A DNA stretch of 64,000 nt from an uncultured Acetatifactor sp. (GTDB lineage Bacteria; Bacillota; Clostridia; Lachnospirales; Lachnospiraceae): positions 72,280 to 136,279 of the forward strand of contig CAJUCE010000008.1 of NCBI GenBank assembly GCA_910584865.1. Direction: 5' to 3'. The position numbers and the translations under genes are program-made. Positions 44,759-53,775 of this stretch are shown here, in pieces (the stretch's first letter is position 1; each line of letters begins with the position of its first letter). The notes beneath the pieces were generated by a model, which was not told where the DNA came from, made no database searches, and saw nothing but the letters and a program-made list of their open reading frames with translations.

Positions 44759-44848
44759 ATGTCAACATTATACCATATGCACAGCAAACGCACATGGCAG
44801 ATGACCATTCGGCCGTTTCCTGCCACAAATATAGTCATATTATAACAT
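44759..44848. repeat. Dispersed hairpin-rich repeat, copy C
   Basis: Same orientation as copy B, with small changes (CCATATGC left stem, an extra A in the loop, ATGACCATTCGGCC). The outer TCAACATTATACCAT start and the TAGTCATATTATAACAT end are kept. Between B and C lies a short GCGCTCCAGCGC stem. Both copies are within the divergent intergenic region, where promoters for trpS and the dehydrogenase must also lie. Confidence 0.85.
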
Positions 44849-44973
44849 GATTTTTCCCACAGTGAAACTTTTATTTTCGGATTTACCTGCTGATTTACCT
44901 GTTTTCGCTTGTTTTCCGGAGATAAATATGATATTCTTTGGATGCCTGCCGAAGCGGGCCAGGAGGTACCAAG

Positions 44974-46029
44974 ATGAACAACGCTCATATCGCAATCCCC
45001 TCCATCTTGAAGGTAGGAAAGGGTGCACTGAAAAATATCGGAAATGACATTCGTTCAGGGGGCATGGACAAAGCCGTCATTTACTTCGGAAACGGCCTCA
45101 TAGATATGTTCGGAAGCCAGGTGATGGACTCTCTCCGGGAAGCCGGTGTCACGGTTCTGGAATACCGGGAACTGGACTCTGTCAAAATCGAGGAACTTGT
45201 GGAGCTGGCCTTCTCCATCGACAACAAGGTACAGATCATTGTAGGACTGGGCGGCGGCAAAGTCATCGACGGGGCCAAATATGCCGCTTATCTGCGCAAG
45301 CTCCCCTTTCTAAGCGTCCCCACATCCTCTTCCAGCGACGGCTTCTCCAGCTCAAGCGCCTCTCTCACCGTCAATGGACGCAGGACATCTGTCCCCGCGC
45401 GCATGGCATACGGCATCATAGCCGACACTGATGTCATAAAAAGTGCACCCGAGAAATTCTTATACTCCGGCATAGGGGATATGGTATCCAAGATCACCGC
45501 CCTCTATGACTGGGCCTATGAAGCAGAAATGGGATATTCTTCCATCAACGATTTCGCGGTTATGATCGCAAAGAAAGCGGTAAACAGCTTTGTCCGCACG
45601 CCTTTTAAGAGTATTCATGAAGATTTGTTTCTAAGAGAACTTCTGGATTCCCTGGCCATGAGCGGCATCGCTAACGAGATCGCAGGCAGCAGCGCGCCCA
45701 CCAGCGGCAGCGAGCACCTGGTCTCTCATGCCCTGGATAAACTGCTGGAACAACCCCAGCTGCACGGCATACAGGTTGGGATCGCCACTTATCTGATGAG
45801 CAAAGTGCAGGATCACCGTTACAGGCGGGTAAATACGATCCTGTCCGACACCGGCTTCTGGGATTATGCGGCCACCCTGGGCCTGAACCGGGAGGATTAC
45901 CAAAAGGCCATCGATCTGGCGCCATCCGTGAAGCCCTTCCGGCACACTTATCTCCATGAGGAAAAATACCGGAAACTGGCCAAACAGATACTGGCAGAGG
46001 ATCCCGTGCTGCAGAAAGTTTTCCGGTAA
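44974..46029 (+). CDS. sn-Glycerol-1-phosphate dehydrogenase homologue (AraM/EgsA-like)
   Basis: About 351 residues from the ATG at 44974, with AGGAGGT upstream; an in-frame ATG at 44938 is not needed. It is a metal-dependent dehydrogenase fold: VGLGGGKVIDGAKYAAY near 95-110, PFLSVPTSSSSDGFSSSSASL with the conserved Asp, and two metal histidines in SEHLVSHALD and FRHTYLHEEK. It reduces dihydroxyacetone phosphate to glycerol-1-phosphate. In Gram-positive bacteria AraM does this for heptaprenylglyceryl phosphate lipids. Alone on its strand here. Confidence 0.85.
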   Translation: MNNAHIAIPSILKVGKGALKNIGNDIRSGGMDKAVIYFGNGLIDMFGSQVMDSLREAGVTVLEYRELDSVKIEELVELAFSIDNKVQIIVGLGGGKVIDGAKYAAYLRKLPFLSVPTSSSSDGFSSSSASLTVNGRRTSVPARMAYGIIADTDVIKSAPEKFLYSGIGDMVSKITALYDWAYEAEMGYSSINDFAVMIAKKAVNSFVRTPFKSIHEDLFLRELLDSLAMSGIANEIAGSSAPTSGSEHLVSHALDKLLEQPQLHGIQVGIATYLMSKVQDHRYRRVNTILSDTGFWDYAATLGLNREDYQKAIDLAPSVKPFRHTYLHEEKYRKLAKQILAEDPVLQKVFR

Positions 46030-46074
46030 CCGGCTCCGGCCGGTTTGCCGTGGAAGCAGCCGCGGACTCCGGAT

Positions 46075-46968
46075 TTATTTATCATGTATATAATTCGCAA
46101 TGCTGAATTCCTGATAAAGCCTCGCCCTGACCTCCATGTCCTGCACGGCAAGCTTCGCCTCATCGTCCCGTCCCAATTCATATAACTTTGCCAGCAATAA
46201 GGTCAGCTTTGCTTCCCCCTTCTTTTCACCCTTCTTTTCACCCCTTTTCTCTCCGCGTGCTTCCAATAAATTAATATATTCACACATCATGATTTTTTCC
46301 TCCCCCTGTTGTTTATCCAAAAGTTTTTCTGCCTCTTCCCGAAACCTTCTATCTCCGGTCACAGCCTCCATCATGTCACACAGCGCTTCCAAATGGATAA
46401 TTTTCTGATCACTGCGGCGCTCGAAGCTGCCCTCATTGAGATAATCCGCCACGAATCCAATATCGCTGACGAACCTCTTTCGAATATCCGGGCACAAATT
46501 GTTCATTCGATAAATCTTCACACGGATATCGTCTATCAGCCGCAACTCTTCCGCAGGCACTCCGTTTTTACCCAAAAGATCAGAAAGGCTCTGTGGGATG
46601 CGGTTCGTCCTTCCTGTCCAGGCGATGACGATATCGATTACCGCGTATACGGGAACACTGCTTTCCAACTGGTGCCTGTAGACACCTCCCTGGTAGGAAA
46701 TATTCCGTAAAATCTGCCGTTCCCTGGGCTGCGTTTCATTTTCAATGATATACTGAGCGACAATGCAGCCCTGTTCCACCAGATACCTGCTGACATCGCA
46801 GAGCTGGTTATGAGGCTTTTTCCCCTGATAGAAGCTCTCCGTAGGGGCGGGCTGCGTATTTTCCGCGCTGAGCCGCTGCTTTCCGCCGTATACCAATGCA
46901 TTAATACAATCCGCAAATACATCAGCATAGGACATCAGCACTTTCTCTGTAATGTCTTTTTCCGCCAT
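46075..46968 (-). CDS. Rpn-family recombination-promoting nuclease / putative transposase
   Basis: About 297 residues from the ATG at 46968, preceded by GGGAGGGATC; the frame is open to 47004. The N-terminus EKDITEKVLMSYADVFADC and LVYGGKQRL, then IVAQYIIENETQPRERQ and VYAVIDIVIAWTG, match the PD-(D/E)XK YhgA/Rpn proteins abundant in Lachnospiraceae. The C-terminal tail has an internal repeat (GEKRGEKKGEKKGEAKL) encoded by short 12- to 15-bp repeats. It is a distant relative of the 18.5-kb gene. No terminal inverted repeats were found. Confidence 0.82.
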   Translation of the reverse strand: MAEKDITEKVLMSYADVFADCINALVYGGKQRLSAENTQPAPTESFYQGKKPHNQLCDVSRYLVEQGCIVAQYIIENETQPRERQILRNISYQGGVYRHQLESSVPVYAVIDIVIAWTGRTNRIPQSLSDLLGKNGVPAEELRLIDDIRVKIYRMNNLCPDIRKRFVSDIGFVADYLNEGSFERRSDQKIIHLEALCDMMEAVTGDRRFREEAEKLLDKQQGEEKIMMCEYINLLEARGEKRGEKKGEKKGEAKLTLLLAKLYELGRDDEAKLAVQDMEVRARLYQEFSIANYIHDK

Positions 46969-47124
46969 AGATCCCTCCCGCCACATTTTATCCGGGAGTT
47001 CCATGAAAACTCCCGCCGGTTATTTTGAAATAAAAGCAGGAATTTTCTGATTTACAAGAAAGTCAAGTCGAATCATAGAACAACTTTGGATGAAAATCTG
47101 CTTTGAGATCAGCTTAGCACAAGA

Positions 47125-47161
47125 AAGGCTTTTTTTCAATCATTTTTTGAAAAAAAGCCTT
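47125..47161. terminator. Terminator-like perfect 15-bp inverted repeat downstream of gltD
   Basis: AAGGCTTTTTTTCAA (47125-47139) and its exact complement TTGAAAAAAAGCCTT (47147-47161) flank a 7-base loop. It lies 29 bp beyond the gltD stop on the minus strand. The run of seven T is inside the stem, so RNA from either strand would end in a U-rich hairpin. A bidirectional terminator is the simplest reading. Confidence 0.6.
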
Positions 47162-47190
47162 CTGGAAAATGCTGAAAAAAATTCCCTGCC

Positions 47191-48684
47191 TCATTGCACC
47201 GTCAGGCCGGAGTATCCCATCAGGCTCTCGTCCACAGCCCTGGCTGCTTCCCTTCCTTCCCGGATCGCCCATACCACCAGAGACTGCCCCCTGTGCATAT
47301 CCCCGGCAACGAAAACATTTTCTCTGGCGGTGCCATAGCTTCCCTCCGCCGTCTTTACATTCATGCGTCCATTCAGCTCCACGCCAAATGCCTCCGCCAC
47401 ATAGGCTTCCACCCCCAGAAAACCCGCCGCAATCAAAACCACATCCGCCTCCAGCACCTGCCCGCTGCCCGGAATCTCCTTACTATGCATGCGTCCTGTG
47501 GCAGCATCTCTCTCCCAGGCAAGTCTCACAATCTCCACCCCGGTCAGCCTTCCCTCCTGATCCTTTTGAAATGCCTTCACGGTAGCCTCATAGATCCGCG
47601 GATCCTGCCCGTATAACGCAATAGCCTCCTCCTGGCCGTAGTCTGTCTTGCAGACCCTTGGCCATTCCGGCCATGGATTATTCTCCGCCCTGGTATCCGG
47701 TGCCTTGGGCATCATCTCCACCTGAACCACGCTCTTCGCCCCGTGCCGGAGAGCCGTGCCCACACAATCATTCCCGGTATCCCCTCCGCCGATGATCACC
47801 ACATTTTTGTCCTTCGTGTCCACATACTTCTTATCCGCAAAATCTGAATCCAACAGGCTCTTCGTATTTGCCTTCAAAAAATCCACCGCGAAATAAATCC
47901 CCTTCGCATCCCGCCCGGGCGCATCAATATCCCGGGGACGGGATGCGCCGCAGGCCAATATTACTCGGTCAAAATCACGCAGCAGCTGCTCCGCCTTCAT
48001 CCCTCTCCCCACATCCACACCGGTGACAAAGGTAATCCCCTCCGCTTCCATCACGCTGCGCTTCCGCTCCACAATCCGCTTCTCCAGCTTCATGTTCGGA
48101 ATACCGTACATCAACAGTCCGCCGATGCGATCAGAGCGCTCAAATACCGTCACCATATGGCCCCGGCTGTTGAGCTGGTCCGCTGCCGCCAGACCGGAGG
48201 GGCCGCTTCCCACCACCGCTACCCGCTTCCCGGTGCGCACCTTCGGCGGTCTGGGAGCCGCATATCCCTTCCCGTAGGCATTTTCAATAATGGCATACTC
48301 ATTTTCCTTCGCTGCCACCGGATCCCCGTTCAGCCCGCAGGTACAGGCAGCCTCGCATAGCGCAGGGCACACCCTGGAGGTAAATTCCGGAAAATTGTTC
48401 GTTTTCTTCAACCTCTGATACGCCTGCTGCCAGTTTCCCGTATACACCAGGTCATTCCACTCCGGAATCAGATTGTGCAGAGGACAGCCGCTGGCCATCC
48501 CCCCAATCATCATCCCGGACTGACAGAACGGCACTCCGCATTCCATACACCGGGCCCCCTGGCGCTGCTGCTCCGCTCTTCCCAGATGCTCATGGAATTC
48601 CCCGAAATGCCGGATCCTCTTAAGCGGCTCCTCCGCCCTGCTCACTTCCCTCTCATATTCCATAAAACCTGTCGGCTTACCCAT
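47191..48684 (-). CDS. gltD: Glutamate synthase small subunit (NADPH)
   Basis: A 497-residue protein that passes electrons from NADPH to GltB. N-terminal iron-sulfur cysteines (CMECGVPFCQSG, CPLHNLIPEW, CPALCEAACTCG) come first, then an FAD motif VAVVGSGPSGLAAADQL and an NADPH motif VVIIGGGDTGNDCVG. The C-terminal FVAGDMHRGQSLVVWAI block completes the FAD site. It follows gltB by 132 bp on the same strand and ends at a terminator hairpin. The two make glutamate for the arginine route among others. Confidence 0.97.
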   Translation of the reverse strand: MGKPTGFMEYEREVSRAEEPLKRIRHFGEFHEHLGRAEQQRQGARCMECGVPFCQSGMMIGGMASGCPLHNLIPEWNDLVYTGNWQQAYQRLKKTNNFPEFTSRVCPALCEAACTCGLNGDPVAAKENEYAIIENAYGKGYAAPRPPKVRTGKRVAVVGSGPSGLAAADQLNSRGHMVTVFERSDRIGGLLMYGIPNMKLEKRIVERKRSVMEAEGITFVTGVDVGRGMKAEQLLRDFDRVILACGASRPRDIDAPGRDAKGIYFAVDFLKANTKSLLDSDFADKKYVDTKDKNVVIIGGGDTGNDCVGTALRHGAKSVVQVEMMPKAPDTRAENNPWPEWPRVCKTDYGQEEAIALYGQDPRIYEATVKAFQKDQEGRLTGVEIVRLAWERDAATGRMHSKEIPGSGQVLEADVVLIAAGFLGVEAYVAEAFGVELNGRMNVKTAEGSYGTARENVFVAGDMHRGQSLVVWAIREGREAARAVDESLMGYSGLTVQ

Positions 48685-48816
48685 GCTTCTTCCTCTCCTT
48701 CCACTTCCCCATTCATTTATCTCACTACTTCTAAGAAATTTTCCCTCCCCAAAGAACGTTGCCCGGACCGGGCAAAGTCCCCCGCCCCATCCGCCGTCCC
48801 TAAAGCATTATCCGCT

Positions 48817-51800
48817 CTATTTCCTCGTATTCGCGTAAAACGCCTCAATCTGCGCCTGCTCCGCACTCAGCCCCTTCTCCTCCATCTGCACGATGGTCTT
48901 CAAAACCCGCGCATAATCATACGGAATAATCTTCTTAAACTTCGGCACATATGCCTCGAAATCCTCCAGGATCTTTTTTCCCTTGGCGGAATTGGTCAGC
49001 CGCACATGCTCCTGAATCATTTCCTTCAGCTCCAGCACATCATATTTGGAGGTAAGCTCGCCGGAGGACACCATCTCCTTATTCAGGCGTTTGTACAGAT
49101 CATTACCCTCGTCCAGCACATAGGCAATCCCGCCGCTCATGCCCGCCGCGAAATTTTTCCCTGTCCTTCCCAGAACCACCACACGTCCGCCGGTCATATA
49201 TTCACATCCGTGATCTCCCACGCCTTCCACCACCGCTATGGCGCCGGAATTCCTCACGCAGAAGCGCTCCCCTGCCACACCGTTTATAAATGCTTTTCCG
49301 CTGGTGGCGCCGTACAGAGCCACATTGCCGATGATAATATTCTCCGAAGCTTCAAATCTGCATCCCCTGGGCGGATATACGATCAGTTTCCCGCCGGAAA
49401 GTCCCTTGCCGAAATAGTCATTGCTGTCTCCCACCAGTTCCAGAGTCAATCCGCAGGGAATAAAAGCCCCGAAGGATTGGCCGCCCGCTCCCCGGCAAAG
49501 CACATGGTAGGTATCTTCCTTCACGGAATCGCCCAACCTCCTGGTGATCTCGCTTCCCAGCATAGTGCCGAAGGCCCTGTCCGTATTGGAGACATTCACC
49601 TCAATACTTCTCCTCTGCCCCGCCAGGATGGCTTTCCGCAGCTGTTTTAGGAGAACTCTCTCATCCAACGTTTTTTCCAGCTGAAAATCAAATACCTGCT
49701 TCGGGTCAAATATCACCTTTTGTCCACACTCCTCGTGGGAACCTGAGAGAATCTGAGCCAGATCCACCTGCGCCTGCCTGGGGTTCAGTCCCTCCTTCAT
49801 TTTCAGCAGATCCGTCCGCCCCACCAGTTCATCCACACTGCGCACGCCCAGCGCCGCCATATATTCCCGAAGCTCCCGGGCCACAAACCTCATAAAATTT
49901 TCCACATATTCCGGCTTTCCGCGGAATTTTTTACGCAATTCCGGATTCTGGGTGGCCACGCCTACCGGACAGGTGTCCAGATTGCAGACCCGCATCATGA
50001 CACATCCCAGCGTCACAAGAGGCGCAGTAGCAAAGCCGAACTCCTCCGCTCCCAGAATAGCCGCGATCGCTACATCCCTTCCGCTCATGAGCTTTCCGTC
50101 CGTCTCTATCCGCACCTTCCCCCGCAATCCGTTCCTGATCAGAGTCTGATGAGTCTCCGCCAGACCCAGCTCCCAGGGCAGGCCCGCATTGTGAATGGAA
50201 CTTCTGGGAGCCGCACCGGTTCCTCCGTCATAGCCGCTCACCAATATCACCTGTGCGCCGGCCTTGGCCACACCTGCCGCCACCGTGCCCACACCTGCCT
50301 CGGACACCAGCTTTACGGAAATCCGTGCATCCTTATTTGCATTTTTCAAATCATAAATCAATTGTGCCAGATCTTCAATGGAATAGATATCATGGTGAGG
50401 CGGCGGGGAAATCAGGGAGACACCCGGCGTGGAATGTCTGGTCCTTGCGATCCACGGATAAACCTTTCCTCCCGGCAGATGGCCGCCTTCGCCGGGCTTT
50501 GCACCCTGCGCCATCTTGATCTGAATCTCCTTCGCGCTCACAAGATAACGGCTGGTAACACCGAATCGTCCGCTGGCTACCTGCTTGATGGCGGAGCAGC
50601 GGTCCTCTCCGTCCGGTCCCCTTTCCAGCCGTTCCAGCTCTTCTCCGCCCTCGCCGGAATTGCTCTTGCCATGGAGTCTGTTCATGGCGATGGCCAATGT
50701 CTCATGGGCCTCTTTGGAAATGGAGCCGTAGGACATGGCCCCTGTCTTAAACCGGGTAACGATTGCCTCCACCGGCTCTACCTCCTTAAGCGGAACCGGA
50801 TTATCCGGATAACGAAAATCCATCAGGCCCCTGAGATTGCGGACGGAATGCTCGTCGTTGACCATGGCGGTATACTGCTTAAACATACCGTAATCTCCCC
50901 GCCTGGCGGCCTGCTGCAGCATATGAATCGTCTGGGGATTGTACAGATGCTCATCCCCGCCGCTTCTCATCTTGTGATGTCCCGGGCTGTCCAGCGTCAG
51001 ATCACTGCCCAGGCCCAGCGGATCAAATGCCTGAGAATGAAGCGCATCCACCTGTTTTTCCAAATCCGTTAATCCGATACCGCCCACCCGGCAAACCGTA
51101 TTGCTGAAATACTTCGCAACCACCTCCGGCGCAATGCCGATTGCCTCGAAAATCTGAGAACCCTGGTAGGACTGGATTGTACTGATTCCCATCTTGGATG
51201 CAATCTTTACAATGCCATGCAGCACTGCATTATTATAATCATTTACCGCCGCATAATAATCTTTATCCAGCAGCGAATTGTCAATCAGCTCTTTAATGCT
51301 CTCCTGGGCCAGATAGGGATTCACCGCACAGGCACCATACCCCAGCAAGGTTGCAAAATGATGCACTTCTCTGGGTTCCCCGGACTCCAGAATCAACGCC
51401 ACCCTGGTTCTCTTCTTCGTGCGCACCAGATACTGGTTCAGTGCGGATACAGCCAACAGAGAAGGAATGGCCACATGGTTTTCATCCACTCCTCTGTCCG
51501 ACAGAATCAAGATATTCACCCCGTCCCGATAAGCCCTGTCCGCTTCCACGAAGAGTCTGTCGATGGCCCGCTCCAGTCGGGTATTTTTATAGTAAATAAT
51601 GGGCAGCACCTCCACCCGGAAGCCCTCGGCCTTCATATTTTTGATTTTCAGCAGATCCGTGTTGGTCAGGATCGGATTGTTGACCCGCAGCACATTGCAG
51701 TTCCCGGGACTTTCCCGAAGGATATTGCCCTCGGTGCCGATATACACGGTGGTGGAGGTAACGATTTCCTCCCGGATGGCGTCGATGGGTGGATTGGTCA

Positions 51801-53364
51801 CCTGGGCAAAAAGCTGCTTGAAATAGTGGAATAACGGGTGGTATGTTTTGCTCAGCACCGGCAGGGGAACATCCACTCCCATGGCAGCAATGGCCTCCGC
51901 CCCGTTCTTCGCCATAGGCAGGATGCTGGTCTTCAGCTCATCATAAGTATAACCGAAGGCTTTCTGCATCTTCTGCCTCTCTTCCGGGCTGTACTCCGGC
52001 ACACGCTGGTTGGGAATCTTCAAATCCTTCAAAAAGACCAGATTGTTGTCCAGCCACTCGCCGTAGGGTTGCCTGGAAGCATATTTTTCCTTCAATTCTT
52101 CGTCGGAAATCACCTTTCCCTGCACCGTGTCCACCAGCAGCATCTTCCCGGGGCGCAACCGCTCTTTCTTTCTGATCCCGGCGGGTTCTATCTCCAGCAC
52201 GCCCACCTCCGAAGAAAGGATCAGCGTGTCATCCTCCGTAATCATATACCGGGAAGGACGCAGACCGTTGCGGTCCAGCACGGCTCCCATGATATCTCCA
52301 TCTGAAAACAGGATGGATGCCGGCCCGTCCCAGGGCTCCATCATGGTGGCGTAATACTGATAAAAATCCCGTTTGTTCTGGGACATGGCCTTGTCGTTGG
52401 CCCAAGGCTCCGGAATGGCAATCATCACTGCAAGAGGCAAATCCATACCGCTCATCACCAGAAATTCCAGTGTGTTATCCAGCATGGCAGAATCGGATCC
52501 CGTTTTGCTGATGGCAGGCAGCACCTTGTGCATCTGTCCTTTCAGGTATTCGGATTCCATGTTCTCCTCTCTGGCCAGCATCTTGTCCGCATTTCCCCGA
52601 ATGGTATTGATCTCCCCGTTGTGCACCATGAGGCGGTTGGGATGGGCGCGCTCCCAGCTGGGATTGGTATTGGTGGAAAAACGGGAATGCACCATGGCGA
52701 TGGCTGATTCGTAATCTTCGCTCTGCAGATCGGCATAGAAAGTACGCAGCTGCCCCACCAGAAACATCCCTTTATACACGATGGTTCTGCTGGAAAAAGA
52801 TACTACATATGTATCTTCTGAAGACTGTTCGAACAGGCGTCTGGCTATATAGAGCCTGCGGTCAAAGGCCAGCCCCTTCTCCACATCCGCCGGCTTTTTC
52901 ACAAATCCCTGCATAATGTGAGGCATACATTCCACTGCGCTCTGCCCCAGCACATTGGGAAAGGTGGGCACATCTCTCCATCCCAGAAATTCCAGCCCCT
53001 CCTTCTCCACAATGATTTCGAACATCTTCTTCGCTTGGTTTCGCCGCAGCTCCTCCTGGGGAAAGAAGACAAAGGCTACGCCGTATTCCCGCTCGCCGCC
53101 CAGCGCAATGCCCGACGCCTTTGTCACTCTGGCGAAAAATTTGTGCGGAATCTGTGTCAGAATTCCCACACCGTCCCCGGTTTTGCCTTCCGCATCCCTA
53201 CCGGCTCTGTGTTCCAGATTCTCCACGATCTTCAGAGCATTCGTCACGGTTGCGCGGCTTTTTTCACCTTTGATATTCACACAGGCGCCGATTCCGCAGC
53301 TGTCGTGCTCGAAGGACTCACGGTATAAAGGAGCTTTCGGCACGTTTCTTTTCGCATCAAACAT
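48817..53364 (-). CDS. gltB: Glutamate synthase large subunit
   Basis: A 1515-residue protein, the usual size. The N-terminal glutamine amidotransferase begins after a 22-residue propeptide, with the nucleophile at Cys23 in HDSCGIGACVN. The central FMN synthase domain includes GAKPGEGGHLPGGKV and SPPPHHDIYSIEDL; the 3Fe-4S cysteines are in CVMMRVCNLDTCPVG; the C-terminal GXGXG helix domain follows (GAGGQSFGAF, GATSGKAFINGVAG). Its promoter and leader hairpin (53462-53545) suggest regulation at transcription elongation. Confidence 0.97.
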   Translation of the reverse strand: MFDAKRNVPKAPLYRESFEHDSCGIGACVNIKGEKSRATVTNALKIVENLEHRAGRDAEGKTGDGVGILTQIPHKFFARVTKASGIALGGEREYGVAFVFFPQEELRRNQAKKMFEIIVEKEGLEFLGWRDVPTFPNVLGQSAVECMPHIMQGFVKKPADVEKGLAFDRRLYIARRLFEQSSEDTYVVSFSSRTIVYKGMFLVGQLRTFYADLQSEDYESAIAMVHSRFSTNTNPSWERAHPNRLMVHNGEINTIRGNADKMLAREENMESEYLKGQMHKVLPAISKTGSDSAMLDNTLEFLVMSGMDLPLAVMIAIPEPWANDKAMSQNKRDFYQYYATMMEPWDGPASILFSDGDIMGAVLDRNGLRPSRYMITEDDTLILSSEVGVLEIEPAGIRKKERLRPGKMLLVDTVQGKVISDEELKEKYASRQPYGEWLDNNLVFLKDLKIPNQRVPEYSPEERQKMQKAFGYTYDELKTSILPMAKNGAEAIAAMGVDVPLPVLSKTYHPLFHYFKQLFAQVTNPPIDAIREEIVTSTTVYIGTEGNILRESPGNCNVLRVNNPILTNTDLLKIKNMKAEGFRVEVLPIIYYKNTRLERAIDRLFVEADRAYRDGVNILILSDRGVDENHVAIPSLLAVSALNQYLVRTKKRTRVALILESGEPREVHHFATLLGYGACAVNPYLAQESIKELIDNSLLDKDYYAAVNDYNNAVLHGIVKIASKMGISTIQSYQGSQIFEAIGIAPEVVAKYFSNTVCRVGGIGLTDLEKQVDALHSQAFDPLGLGSDLTLDSPGHHKMRSGGDEHLYNPQTIHMLQQAARRGDYGMFKQYTAMVNDEHSVRNLRGLMDFRYPDNPVPLKEVEPVEAIVTRFKTGAMSYGSISKEAHETLAIAMNRLHGKSNSGEGGEELERLERGPDGEDRCSAIKQVASGRFGVTSRYLVSAKEIQIKMAQGAKPGEGGHLPGGKVYPWIARTRHSTPGVSLISPPPHHDIYSIEDLAQLIYDLKNANKDARISVKLVSEAGVGTVAAGVAKAGAQVILVSGYDGGTGAAPRSSIHNAGLPWELGLAETHQTLIRNGLRGKVRIETDGKLMSGRDVAIAAILGAEEFGFATAPLVTLGCVMMRVCNLDTCPVGVATQNPELRKKFRGKPEYVENFMRFVARELREYMAALGVRSVDELVGRTDLLKMKEGLNPRQAQVDLAQILSGSHEECGQKVIFDPKQVFDFQLEKTLDERVLLKQLRKAILAGQRRSIEVNVSNTDRAFGTMLGSEITRRLGDSVKEDTYHVLCRGAGGQSFGAFIPCGLTLELVGDSNDYFGKGLSGGKLIVYPPRGCRFEASENIIIGNVALYGATSGKAFINGVAGERFCVRNSGAIAVVEGVGDHGCEYMTGGRVVVLGRTGKNFAAGMSGGIAYVLDEGNDLYKRLNKEMVSSGELTSKYDVLELKEMIQEHVRLTNSAKGKKILEDFEAYVPKFKKIIPYDYARVLKTIVQMEEKGLSAEQAQIEAFYANTRK

Positions 53365-53461
53365 ATTTCTCTCCCTCTCTTCCTATAAAGACGGATGCTG
53401 CGGCACCTGTCGGACTCTTCCTGTTCCGTATTCTTCTACCGCAGACTATCCCTATCCCGAC

Positions 53462-53508
53462 AAAAAAAGACGCAGCGGAAGCACCTCTGAGCGCTCCGTT
53501 GCGTCTTT
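53462..53508 (-). terminator. Strong intrinsic terminator in the gltB leader (candidate attenuator)
   Basis: On the minus strand, arms 53508-53491 and 53484-53466 pair over about 17 bp (one mismatch, one bulge, one G-U) round a hexaloop TCAGAG, followed by seven T residues (53468-53462). It lies about 100 bases upstream of gltB and begins only about two bases after the predicted transcription start. The remaining upstream part of the 411-bp gap (53546-53775) is AT-rich and has no gene. Confidence 0.75.
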
Positions 53509-53516
53509 ACCGTCAT

Positions 53517-53545
53517 ACTATACTACACTTTTTCGGATTTGTAAA
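53517..53545 (-). promoter_or_regulatory. gltB promoter (TTTACA-17-TATAGT)
   Basis: Minus-strand TTTACA (53545-53540) and TATAGT (53522-53517) with a 17-bp spacer. The expected start is near 53510, which places the leader hairpin at the very 5' end of the RNA. A further upstream promoter cannot be excluded because the AT-rich region beyond also has TTGACA-like words. Confidence 0.55.
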
Positions 53546-53775
53546 TAAAGACTTTTATTAAAATTATCTGATTATTTGTCTTTTCTCCGTTTTCCTCTAT
53601 ATTGTCAGGCTTTTAACACTCGTTCACATAACTTAACTTCATGACATTAGCCGTAAACCGTATCGTATTTTTGGTTAATTTGTCAATTTACAAGATAGGA
53701 AATGTATAAGAAGATAGATATATAGTTTATTCTGTCGAAAACAGGCAATGATCTGAAACGGGACGGTAAATCATC

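Noticed and set aside
44552..44973. T-box leader for trpS
   Set aside because: No GGTGGNACCGCG motif or specifier arrangement on either strand; the gap holds two dispersed repeats.
53546..53775. Riboswitch (for example cyclic di-GMP) ahead of the MBOAT gene
   Set aside because: No conserved aptamer blocks could be matched. The stretch is simply AT-rich.
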